From positions 1 to 29,490 of the forward strand of contig CAMNLN010000004.1 in the NCBI GenBank assembly GCA_946543025.1: a DNA stretch of 29,490 bases, written 5' to 3'. Each line of letters opens with the position of its first letter. Within the stretch, counting starts at the first letter, position 1. The translations under genes and the position numbers were made by a program. Shown piece after piece: positions 7,277 through 14,406 of the stretch. The notes below the pieces were generated by a model. The model worked only from the letters and a program-made list of their open reading frames with translations. It was not told the DNA's origin and did no database searches. This DNA comes from an uncultured Verrucomicrobiota bacterium. Lineage in GTDB: Bacteria > Verrucomicrobiota > Kiritimatiellia > RFP12 > UBA1067.

Positions 7277-8734
7277 TTGGCGAACTTGACAAGCTTGTTG
7301 GCGAAATCCGCCAACGAAAAGCAGAAAGCAGAAGGACAGACCATTGAGGTGAAATCCGCGCAATACGGATGTCCGGAGTCTTTGTTTGACACCCTATCCT
7401 CTTTTTCAAATCAACCATCAGGAGGCACAATCGTCTTTGGCCTAGACGAACACAACGAGTTTGAGCTTTGTGGCGTCTATGACGCACACGACCTCCAACA
7501 CAAAGTAACGCAACAATGCAACCAGATGGAGCCGGTCGTACGTGCACTTTTCACAGTTACGGAAATTGAAGGCAAAACATTGGTTTCGGCCGAAATTCCA
7601 TCAGTCAAGATATCGCTTCGTCCCGTTCACTACAAGGGGGCTGGCATCGTCCGTGGATCGTTTGTGCGCGTTGGCGACTCTGACGAACACATGACGGAAT
7701 ACGAGGTATACAACCTTGAGGCGTTTCGCGAGCGTATTCGCAACGACGCTCGGCCTGTGAATGGGGCATCGCCCGATATGCTGAATAACGGCAGGGGGGA
7801 GCGTTACCTCGAGTCGATTAGACGCAGCAAACCCAAGCTTGCCGCCAGCCTCACGCACCCTGACATCCTTGAAAGGACGGGCGTAGTCGCCAAAGGATCT
7901 CCCACGATTGCGGGTCTGATGGTTTTTTCGGACTACCCCCAGCAGTTTTTCCCACAACTCTGCATTACGGCCATTCGTGTTCCCGGGACAATGCTTGGAG
8001 CGGTCGTCGAGGGTGACGGACGGCGGTTCATAGACAATCGTCGCCTGACGGGGCCGATTTCCGACATGCTGGAAGAGGCGGTTGAGTTTGTCCGTCGAAA
8101 CAGCCGCGTCAACACGTCCATCACGGCGGAAGGTCGGCGCGTGGACAAGACCGAATATCCATTGTCGGCCGTAAGAGAAGCGATCCTGAACGCCCTTGTC
8201 CATCGCGACTACAGCTCATACACGGAAAACACGCCCATCCGAATCGAGATGTACGAGGACAGGCTTGAAGTCATCAACGAGGGCGGTCTGTTCGGCGACG
8301 TGACTGTGGACGAATTGGGCCATGTAATGCCGGAAACCCGCAACCCTTTGCTGGCAAACATGCTTGAAGACCTCAACATCACCGAGAACCGCTATTCAGG
8401 GATTCCTGCCATGTTCGAGGCGTGCAAGGCACACGGCATCCCCCCTCCAGTGTTTATCAACCTAAAGGGGGAGTTTCGCATCGTGTTCCGCAATAGCGAG
8501 ACTGCCAGGGAACTGACACACGCCGTGTTCGATCCCACAAGTCCGAAGGACAGCATCATCGCGTATTGTCGTGTACCTCGGTCGCGTGGCGAACTGGTGA
8601 CTTTCACGGGGATGTCGCATTACTACACCATGTCGGAATTCGTCCTGCCGCTCGTAGCAGAAGGCAAGCTGCTGCTGACGATTCCTGAAAAACCGCGCAG
8701 TTCACACCAACGTTTCTTCTCAAAGGTAAATTAG
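7277..8734 (+). CDS. AlbA_2/Schlafen-like domain regulator with GHKL and winged-helix domains; N-terminus frameshifted
   Basis: The long frame opens at TTG 7277 and gives 485 residues. The natural start is more likely ATG 7270, which has GGAG seven bases upstream and follows the promoter at the right distance. That frame reads MTVGELDKLVGEIRQRKAE and then stops after 25 codons. A tandem 7-bp duplication (AAAGCAG at 7318-7324 and 7325-7331) separates it from the long frame; removing one copy joins the two into one protein. The body shows an AlbA_2 domain (EVKSAQYG, GGTIVFGLDE), a GHKL-type ATPase region near residue 300 (REAILNALVHRDY, then RLEVINEGG) and a C-terminal winged-helix-like segment. 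This is the layout of putative transcriptional regulators often labelled RecG-like. Base composition is clearly less GC-rich than the neighbours, and repeats flank it, so transfer is likely. It may be off, phase-variable, or translated weakly from TTG. Confidence 0.8.
   Translation: MANLTSLLAKSANEKQKAEGQTIEVKSAQYGCPESLFDTLSSFSNQPSGGTIVFGLDEHNEFELCGVYDAHDLQHKVTQQCNQMEPVVRALFTVTEIEGKTLVSAEIPSVKISLRPVHYKGAGIVRGSFVRVGDSDEHMTEYEVYNLEAFRERIRNDARPVNGASPDMLNNGRGERYLESIRRSKPKLAASLTHPDILERTGVVAKGSPTIAGLMVFSDYPQQFFPQLCITAIRVPGTMLGAVVEGDGRRFIDNRRLTGPISDMLEEAVEFVRRNSRVNTSITAEGRRVDKTEYPLSAVREAILNALVHRDYSSYTENTPIRIEMYEDRLEVINEGGLFGDVTVDELGHVMPETRNPLLANMLEDLNITENRYSGIPAMFEACKAHGIPPPVFINLKGEFRIVFRNSETARELTHAVFDPTSPKDSIIAYCRVPRSRGELVTFTGMSHYYTMSEFVLPLVAEGKLLLTIPEKPRSSHQRFFSKVN
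7318..7331 (+). repeat. Tandem 7-bp duplication causing a frameshift
   Basis: AAAGCAG occurs twice in a row inside codons 17-21 of the ATG-7270 frame. One copy restores RKAEGQTIEVKS, the expected AlbA_2 N-terminal continuity; two copies shift the frame by one. Confidence 0.85.
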
Positions 8735-8759
8735 GATCACTGCGGCTCTTGCAAATACC

Positions 8760-8821
8760 GGTAGGGACGGCGTTCCACCGCCGTCCGTCGCCGCGGGCGG
8801 CGATGGAACGCCGCCCCTACC
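8760..8821. repeat. 62-bp palindromic element between convergent genes (REP/MITE-like; possible two-way terminator)
   Basis: The arm GGTAGGGACGGCGTTCCA (8760-8777) is the reverse complement of TGGAACGCCGCCCCTACC (8804-8821) with one mismatch. The middle also contains complementary GC blocks, so the RNA would fold into a long hairpin. It lies between the stops of the AlbA-like gene and the FGE-domain gene. Its left arm and preceding bases form the downstream 54-bp direct repeat (8748-8801). Confidence 0.85.
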
Positions 8822-8831
8822 AAACCACGGC

Positions 8832-11432
8832 CTATTTTGACAGGGTTCGGGCGAGGCGGAAGCCGATGCTGCTGAAGCCGTGCAATGGGCGGAAATCACG
8901 CTGAGAGGACGAGGTGCAGAAATCCACATCGCAGTCCCAGCAGCCGCCGCGAACCACCCGGCTCGCCCCAGAAGAAGGACCAATAGGATCCGTCACCTCG
9001 CTTGACAAGTCGCCGTGCCAATCCAGACACCACTCCCAGACGTTCCCGTGCATGTCGTAAAGCCCCCAGGCGTTCGGCAGGTAGGAGCCGACTATCGTGT
9101 GCGCATCCATACAGCCGCCCTTGCCGTCTGGCTCGTGCTTGGCGAAAGACTCAGCGGACTCCTTATGGCCGCGCGCTTTCTGGTTGAGAACGAAACGCCC
9201 AAGCTGCTTCAGATCAGCCTCGGAGTCGCCACCGTTGTTGTATTTGCTCGTTGTCCCCGCGCGGCAGGCGTACTCCCATTGCGCCTCGGTCGGCAGGTCG
9301 AAGTTGAGGCCCGTGCGTGCCTGGATCTTCCCAATAAACGTCGAAGAATCGACGTTAACGGAACTCGGCCAGTTGCAGGTGGCGGAGTCGCCGCGAATCG
9401 CGTTCCACGAGACCTTTTCGACGGGCCGCATGTCGCCCTTGTGCTGGGATGGATTGCTTCCCGTCACCAGCTCGTACTGCTTCTGAGTCACCTCGAAGAC
9501 GCCCATGTAGAACGGCTTCGTGAGCGTCACCTCGTATTTGCCGCCCATCATGAACTTGCCCGGCTCGATGCGGCGAAGGACGAGTTTCTTCGTTTTGTAC
9601 TCGTCCGTCCAGCCGCCCTTCGGTTCGGCGGCGAGGTAAGATACGGGATACTTGCTCGCATTGGGCCCCGCCGAGAGGTCGACGACGCAGTAGAGGGCGC
9701 CTGAAGCGGCAAGAGTGCCGCTTCCCCGAGCAGAAGTGCCAACGAGGCCTTCGGGATTCATGCAGAGGCGGAAGCCGTAATCATCGAGCTTGCTCGACGG
9801 GGGAAAGTGACTTAACCCTGACGAGGTACTGCGGTCTGCGCCCTTATTCCAACTGCCGCCACGCAGCCTTCGGTGTGTCTTTGAGGAAACATCGGCAGTA
9901 TCTGTCGTTCCAGGCAGATTTCCATGTACATCCAGACACCACTCCCATACGTTCCCGTGCATGTCGTAAAGACCCCATGCGTTTGGCAGGTACGAGCCGA
10001 CAACCGTGTGCGCCTTCAGACAACCGCCCTTGCCGTCCGGCTCGTGCCGAGCGAAATCCGCATCGGACTCCTTATAGACTCGCGCTTTCTGGTTGAACAT
10101 AAAGCGCCCCAGTTTCCTCAAGTCGGCCTCGGAGTCGCCGCCGTTGTTGTATGGGCTCGTCGTTCCCGCGCGGCAGGCGTACTCCCACTGTGCCTCGGTA
10201 GGCAGGTCGAAGTTGAGGCCCGTGCGCGCCTGGATCTTGCCCATGAATGTCGACGGATCGACATTCGCTGAACTTGGCCAGTTGTAGGTGGCGGAGTCGC
10301 CGCGAATCGCATCCCACGAAACCCTTTCAACGGGTCGCGTATCGCCCTTGAATTCAGATGGATTGCTTCCCGTCACCAGCTCGTACTGCTTCTGAGTCAC
10401 CTCGAAGACGCCCATGTAGAACGGCTTCGTGAGCGTCACCTCGTATTTGCCGCCCATCATGAACTTGCCCGGCTCGATGCGGCGAAGGACGAGTTTCTTC
10501 GTTTTGTACTCGTCCGTCCAGCCGCCCTTCGGTTCGGCGGCGAGGTAAGATACGGGATACTTGCTCGCATTGGGCCCCGCCGAGAGGTCGACGACGCAGT
10601 AGAGGGCGTTGGCGGACGGTGCGGCGGACGGCGCGGGAGCGGTGGCGGTTTCTGCCGCCGCGAAACTGTCGGCGAACGGCGTCGAGGCGATGCGTTTCTC
10701 GGCGACGACCTTCTTGAGGCCGGTCAGCTCGCCAGAGGCGATGGCCTTGCGGTAGAGCGCCACGGCATGGGCCTTGATCGCGTTCGCCGCCGTGGGTTCC
10801 GTGGGCCTGTAGTTCCACCAGAAGTCGCCCGCCGGGGCGAGCGTCTTGCCGACGGACTCGGCCTGCGCCGCGTCCTTGGCGTCATCCAGCTGCGCGAAGA
10901 CGTCCAGCGCGCCCTTCCAGTCGCCCGTCACCACCAGCAGCTCCGCGTAGCGGCGGCGCGTGGGCTCGTCGGCCTTGTTGCGCCGGACGGACGGCCCCAG
11001 CTTCGCGATTTCCATCAGCGCGGACGCCGACCGGAACTGCGCGAAGAGTCCGGGCACGTTCTGCTCGCTCACGTGGTCGATGGCGGGCTTGAGGACGTCG
11101 TTGCGCAGGACCTCGGGCGGCAGCTCCTTCACCTCGGTGCCGAGCGCGGCGATGGCGGCGACGGCCTTGGCGTCCTCTTTGGCCTGAGCGAAGTACCAGA
11201 TGGCGCCTTTCAGGAGCAGGAACTTGGCGGCCTCGGTGTTCGCCTCCCTGGCGTAGGTCATGGCCACGTCGCCCACCTCGGCGGCGGTCTTCTTCTTGGC
11301 CCTGAAGTCGGCCACGAGGGGATTCATCAGCTCGGCCACGATCGGGGCGGCTTTCCTCTGCTCATCCCGCGTGGGCATGGCGACCGCCGCGAGGGCGAGC
11401 GTCGCCGCGATCGACAAGAGAAGTCTTTTCAT
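8832..11432 (-). CDS. Secreted protein with two tandem FGE-sulfatase (SUMF1) domains
   Basis: 866 residues, ATG 11432 with GGAG eight bases upstream and a signal peptide (MKRLLLSIAATLALAAVA). Residues about 21-255 are an alanine-rich helical region, followed by an Ala/Pro/Ser linker. Two FGE-sulfatase domains begin at about 274 and 577 with the same opening (ALYCVVDLSAGPNASKYPV), contain FMMGGKYEVT, EVTQKQYELVTG and DLPTEAQWEYACRAG, and end at GFRLCMN and GFRLART. Family members include formylglycine-generating enzymes and C-type-lectin-fold binding proteins. Domain 2 has C834 and C839 in RGGCWDCDVDFC, spaced like the copper-binding cysteine pair of true FGEs. Domain 1 has RGGSWNKGADRS without cysteines. 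No sulfatase lies in the window, so a binding role is at least as likely as sulfatase activation. Confidence 0.85.
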   Translation of the reverse strand: MKRLLLSIAATLALAAVAMPTRDEQRKAAPIVAELMNPLVADFRAKKKTAAEVGDVAMTYAREANTEAAKFLLLKGAIWYFAQAKEDAKAVAAIAALGTEVKELPPEVLRNDVLKPAIDHVSEQNVPGLFAQFRSASALMEIAKLGPSVRRNKADEPTRRRYAELLVVTGDWKGALDVFAQLDDAKDAAQAESVGKTLAPAGDFWWNYRPTEPTAANAIKAHAVALYRKAIASGELTGLKKVVAEKRIASTPFADSFAAAETATAPAPSAAPSANALYCVVDLSAGPNASKYPVSYLAAEPKGGWTDEYKTKKLVLRRIEPGKFMMGGKYEVTLTKPFYMGVFEVTQKQYELVTGSNPSEFKGDTRPVERVSWDAIRGDSATYNWPSSANVDPSTFMGKIQARTGLNFDLPTEAQWEYACRAGTTSPYNNGGDSEADLRKLGRFMFNQKARVYKESDADFARHEPDGKGGCLKAHTVVGSYLPNAWGLYDMHGNVWEWCLDVHGNLPGTTDTADVSSKTHRRLRGGSWNKGADRSTSSGLSHFPPSSKLDDYGFRLCMNPEGLVGTSARGSGTLAASGALYCVVDLSAGPNASKYPVSYLAAEPKGGWTDEYKTKKLVLRRIEPGKFMMGGKYEVTLTKPFYMGVFEVTQKQYELVTGSNPSQHKGDMRPVEKVSWNAIRGDSATCNWPSSVNVDSSTFIGKIQARTGLNFDLPTEAQWEYACRAGTTSKYNNGGDSEADLKQLGRFVLNQKARGHKESAESFAKHEPDGKGGCMDAHTIVGSYLPNAWGLYDMHGNVWEWCLDWHGDLSSEVTDPIGPSSGASRVVRGGCWDCDVDFCTSSSQRDFRPLHGFSSIGFRLARTLSK
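9450..9699. repeat. 250-bp repeat, copy in FGE domain 2
   Basis: Identical, as far as I can align by eye, to 10359-10608 (offset 909 bp, 303 codons). Identity stops abruptly at both ends: codons downstream of the block diverge at many positions. Confidence 0.85.
10359..10608. repeat. 250-bp repeat, copy in FGE domain 1
   Basis: Partner of 9450-9699. It encodes the opening segment of the first FGE domain, from ALYCVVDL to about VTGSNPS. Confidence 0.85.
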
Positions 11433-11468
11433 GTTTCTTGCTCCGTTCTGTTCGTTGTTCGTCGTGCT

Positions 11469-11474
11469 TGTATA
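11469..11474 (-). promoter_or_regulatory. Possible -10 box for the FGE-domain gene
   Basis: TATACA on the minus strand would start transcription near 11462, leaving a 30-base leader that contains GGAG. No convincing -35 or TGn extension is present, so this is weaker than the other promoters here. Confidence 0.3.
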
Positions 11475-11541
11475 AGGTGATACAGGATCCGCGCGCGGGA
11501 ATGACAGTAGCTTATCATTTTTTTGCCGCCGTCAGGTTTTA

Positions 11542-11580
11542 CCACGGAAAACACGGAAACGCGCTTCGCGCGGCACGGAA
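11542..11580 (+). repeat. Isolated end of the CCACGG inverted-repeat element
   Basis: CCACGGAAAACACGG, a small GCGCTTCGCGC hairpin and CGGCACGGAA match the ends of the two 282-bp elements at 12148 and 12481. The following ATGGCTAAGG continues the left-end similarity (ATGGCTGACG). It lies on the far side of the GxxExxY gene from the full elements. Confidence 0.75.
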
Positions 11581-11660
11581 ATGGCTAAGGAACGGGAGCT
11601 TCGCGCATCACAGCCACATCCGTCGAATCTCTTGCCTGTTGCTGCCACAGCCGTCAACAG

Positions 11661-12038
11661 CTAGAGGACGCGGCGACGGATATCGACGTTCGGATAGGCA
11701 CAGAAGTTGACGAGAAGCCCAAGCTTGCATCCTGTCGCCTTCATGTAGTTCATGAGTTGCGCGGAATGTTTTTCATGAAGCGCTTCGACGGCCTTGATTT
11801 CAACGATAATCATACCGTAGCAAAGGAAATCCGGCACGTATACACCGCAGTCACGTCCTTTGTAGGTGACATTCAGCATTTTTTTGGCGGCAAACGGAAT
11901 ATGCCGCAACGCAAATTCCTCCTCTAGCGCATTTTGATAAACCTCTTCGAGATATCCGCCTCCAAGCGTCTTATACACTTCGTAGATTGCGCCACGAATA
12001 GCGTATGTCTCATCCTTGAAGATTAGATACTCTTTCAT
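11661..12038 (-). CDS. GxxExxY protein (PD-(D/E)XK nuclease-like)
   Basis: 125 residues, the usual length. The family-naming motif is GYLEEVY (Gly28, Glu31, Tyr34). Further along, PDF (Asp70) and VEIKA (Glu80, Lys82) give the D...ExK spacing of the PD-(D/E)XK nuclease fold. The C-terminal pattern QLMNYMKATGCKLGLLVNF is also typical. The biochemical role of the family is not established. The start is ATG 12038: a TGCTATACT box lies seven bases upstream and there is no room for a ribosome site. The gene is less GC-rich than its surroundings and sits between copies of a CCACGG inverted-repeat element, so it may be part of, or act on, a mobile element. That link is inference. Confidence 0.9.
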   Translation of the reverse strand: MKEYLIFKDETYAIRGAIYEVYKTLGGGYLEEVYQNALEEEFALRHIPFAAKKMLNVTYKGRDCGVYVPDFLCYGMIIVEIKAVEALHEKHSAQLMNYMKATGCKLGLLVNFCAYPNVDIRRRVL

Positions 12039-12045
12039 GGGAACG

Positions 12046-12075
12046 AGTATAGCACAAAGCCGGAACGGCCGCCAA
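12046..12075 (-). promoter_or_regulatory. Promoter of the GxxExxY gene
   Basis: Extended -10 TGCTATACT (12046-12054) and -35 TTGGCG (12070-12075), spacer 18. The ATG lies seven bases below the -10, predicting a leaderless or almost leaderless message. Confidence 0.6.
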
Positions 12076-12147
12076 GGATAAAAACCAGGATGAAACCAAG
12101 CCTACGAGAGAAAGAAGCTCTTCGAAGAGTTCTGCTGGATATCTTAT

Positions 12148-12429
12148 CACGGAAGACACGGAAACGCCTTCGGCGGCACGGAAATGGCTGACGAAGATTG
12201 CGCGTTGCGCAGAAAGCCGCCTTCGACTCGCGACTTCATGAAAGACGGGTGGAATTATTGCGGTTGGAGAGTCCGACTGACGAAGATTGCGCGTTGCGCA
12301 GAAAGCCGCCTTCAACTCGCGACTCCACGAAAGACGGGTGGAATTATTGCGGTTGGAAAGCCCGAAGGCCGCCCTTCGGAAACCTCCTTCCGTGCCGCGC
12401 GAAGCGCGTTTCCGTGTATTCCGTGGTTA
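12148..12429. mobile_element. 282-bp MITE-like element, copy A
   Basis: Bounded by inverted repeats of 36-38 bp: CACGGAAGACACGGAAACG at the left (12148-12183) and its near reverse complement at the right (12388-12425, ending CCGTGTATTCCGTG). Inside are two 89-bp direct repeats starting CTGACGAAGATTGCGCG at 12188 and 12277. No gene is encoded; open frames across it are repeat artefacts. Together with copy B it fills most of the 731-bp gap between GxxExxY and the sigma factor gene. Confidence 0.8.
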
Positions 12430-12480
12430 CGGCCCCCACAAAAAGCTTTGAAGTCCCAAGAATTCTGTGGATGATGTTGC

Positions 12481-12762
12481 CACGGAAGACACGGAAACGC
12501 CTTCGGCGGCACGGAAATGGCTGACGAAGATTGCGCGTTGCGCAGAAAGCCGCCTTCGACTCGCGACTTCATGAAAGACGGGTGGAATTATTGCGGTTGG
12601 AGAGTCCGACTGACGAAGATTGCGCGTTGCGCAGAAAGCCGCCTTCAACTCGCGACTCCACGAAAGACGGGTGGAATTATTTCGGTTGGAAAGTCCGAAG
12701 GATGCCTTCCGACAACCTCCTTCCGTGCCGCGCGAAGCGCGTTTCCGTGTATTCCGTGGTTA
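12481..12762. mobile_element. 282-bp MITE-like element, copy B
   Basis: Same structure as copy A at a constant offset of 333 bp without gaps. The 89-bp units start at 12521 and 12610. The left two thirds are identical to copy A by eye; differences cluster near the right third (around 12685-12715). A 51-bp spacer (12430-12480) separates the copies, and the right end is seven bases from the sigma factor stop codon. Confidence 0.8.
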
Positions 12763-12769
12763 TCAAAAT

Positions 12770-13372
12770 TCAGTCCCTGAGCATTGCCTCGAAGTCGGCG
12801 ATCATGGCGTCGACGCGGGTCTTGATCTGCGAGACCACGTTCCGAGAGACGCCGAACGCCTGCGCGACCTCGCCGATGGGCCGCTCCTCCAACACGTAGG
12901 CCCGATAGACGTCCTTCGACCTCTGCGCGAGCGCGGTGCGCGTGAGCACATGCTCCACGGCGGCGGCATGCTGCGCCAGCCGCCACTTCGCGTCCAGGAT
13001 CGCCGCCGCCTCGGGCTGCACGACAATCTCCTGCGCAGTGGTGCGGTTGAGCGAGACATGGCGGTCCGCCGCGCGCGCCTGGGCCTTCTGCCAGCGGTTG
13101 ATGACCTCGCGGCGGGTGATCGTGGCGAGGAACGCGCGGAAACGCCCTTTCTCGGGGCGGTAGGCGCCGCTGCGGAAGACGTCCACGAGCTTCACCATCA
13201 CGTCCTGCACCACGTCGTCCGTGTCGGACCGTGCCCCCGCGAACTCGGCGAAATGCCGGATTACGGGCTGGTACAGCTCGAAGAACTTCACCCACGTCGC
13301 CTCGTCCTCGCCGGTGACCTGCGCGGCCATGCGCGCGATGAGGGTGACGGGCGTATCCGGGATCCTGCTCAT
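12770..13372 (-). CDS. ECF-type RNA polymerase sigma factor
   Basis: 200 residues. Region 2 is visible as DTDDVVQDVMVKLVDVF with a following aromatic/basic stretch (FRAFLATITRREVINRW). Region 4 contains the helix-turn-helix PIGEVAQAFGVSRNVVSQIK. No anti-sigma factor is adjacent. The ATG at 13372 overlaps the stop of the kinase gene (ATGA), so the two are translationally coupled. Ser/Thr kinases paired with ECF factors are a known arrangement in PVC bacteria, in which phosphorylation may control the sigma factor. The frame is open far upstream, but similarity begins only at this ATG. Confidence 0.85.
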   Translation of the reverse strand: MSRIPDTPVTLIARMAAQVTGEDEATWVKFFELYQPVIRHFAEFAGARSDTDDVVQDVMVKLVDVFRSGAYRPEKGRFRAFLATITRREVINRWQKAQARAADRHVSLNRTTAQEIVVQPEAAAILDAKWRLAQHAAAVEHVLTRTALAQRSKDVYRAYVLEERPIGEVAQAFGVSRNVVSQIKTRVDAMIADFEAMLRD

Positions 13373-14406
13373 CGGATGTCTCCCGGCACGGCGAACGCCT
13401 GGTCCAGCCAAGCGACGTCCTCGGCCTGGACCGTCGTCTGCGCGGGCCTTGCCGCCCGTCCGCCCGGCGGCGATAGCAAAAGATACGCGCCGGTCGCCAC
13501 GCCCAGCGCGGCGGCGATTCCCGCCACCCACGCCCACGGGCGGCGCGACGCGGCGGGCGATGCCGTCAGGCGAGCGGCAAGTTTCTCGAGGTCGAGCGGA
13601 CGCTTGGCGGGGTCCTCGTCCAGCATCTGCGGCAGGATTTCCTGCCAGCGGTTCTCGAAATGCCGCAGCAGGTTGAGGTCGGCCCGGCCGCGCGAAACGA
13701 GGCTCCTGTCGTACCACACGCCCGTGAGCAGCTTGAAGAAGACGACGCCGAGCGAGTAGACGTCGGCCGCGGGCGTCACCTCCTCGCCGCGCAGGACCTC
13801 CGGCGCCATGTAGCCCTTGGTGCCCATGATGAGCTTGCCGCCCGACACGGCGTCCGTCGTGGAAACCATCGTCTGGGTGACGTCGAGATCGGTGCGCAGC
13901 CTGTCGCCCAGAACCTTCGAGATGCCGAAATCGGAAAGCACGACGTGCCGCTCCGGCGCGAGGAGGATGTTGTTGAGCTTGATGTCGCGGTGAACGATAC
14001 CCTGGGCGTGGACGTAGGCGAGTGCCTGGCAAAGCTCGCCGAACCACTGCACGAGATGCTCTTCGTCCGCGCTGCCCTGCTCGACGTCCGCGAGCGTATA
14101 CGCCTCGCCGTCCTTGTAGAGGACAAGGTCCATCACGTAGTAGAGCAGGCCGTTCTCCTCGTCCCAGGCGAGGTCGAACACGCGCACGAGGTTCGGGTGG
14201 TGGAGCCGCGCGAGGAGGCGTCCTTCGGCGAGGAAGCGCTTGCGGAACAGCTCGGCGTGACCCTTCTCCAGCGTGAACGTCTTGAGCGCGTAGCGGACGC
14301 CGAGCGTCACGTGCTCGACCTCGTAGACGGCCCCCATGCCGCCCGCGCCCAGCGCGCGGACGACGCGGTACGAGCCGACGACGAACCCTGGCTTCAGCTC
14401 CTGCAC
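13369..14406 (-). CDS. Hanks-type Ser/Thr protein kinase with C-terminal membrane anchor
   Basis: 345 residues from GTG 14406 (VQELKPGFVVGSYRV), chosen because GGAG lies five bases upstream and the kinase fold starts at once. Visible motifs: glycine loop GAGGMGAVYE, lysine in YALKTF, catalytic loop HRDIKLNN (Leu replaces the usual Pro), DFGISK, activation-segment GTKGYMAPE and DVYSLGVVFF. A single hydrophobic helix (WAWVAGIAAALGVATGAYLL, about residues 290-310) would anchor the C-terminus, with a short tail beyond it. No PASTA, TPR or WD repeats follow, so the sensor part is minimal. It overlaps the end of rlmN by 13 bp and the sigma factor start by 4 bp, and probably regulates that sigma factor. 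Confidence 0.9.
   Translation of the reverse strand: MQELKPGFVVGSYRVVRALGAGGMGAVYEVEHVTLGVRYALKTFTLEKGHAELFRKRFLAEGRLLARLHHPNLVRVFDLAWDEENGLLYYVMDLVLYKDGEAYTLADVEQGSADEEHLVQWFGELCQALAYVHAQGIVHRDIKLNNILLAPERHVVLSDFGISKVLGDRLRTDLDVTQTMVSTTDAVSGGKLIMGTKGYMAPEVLRGEEVTPAADVYSLGVVFFKLLTGVWYDRSLVSRGRADLNLLRHFENRWQEILPQMLDEDPAKRPLDLEKLAARLTASPAASRRPWAWVAGIAAALGVATGAYLLLSPPGGRAARPAQTTVQAEDVAWLDQAFAVPGDIR

Noticed and set aside
6981..7289. Val-Leu repeat protein encoded by the minisatellite
   Set aside because: The frame is simply the 9-bp repeat translated. It has no start signal and runs through the 54-bp repeat and the promoter of the next gene.
8832..11432. Complete diversity-generating retroelement with the FGE-domain protein as target
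   Set aside because: No reverse transcriptase, accessory gene or adenine-rich template repeat is present in the window. Only the target-like fold and diversified C-termini are seen, so it is kept as a question within a finding and not called.
12148..12762. CRISPR array or small repetitive genes in the repeated region
   Set aside because: Repeats are 89 bp and 282 bp with inverted ends, not short repeats with unique spacers. The several 70-120 codon frames are the same repeat read in different phases and lack ribosome sites.
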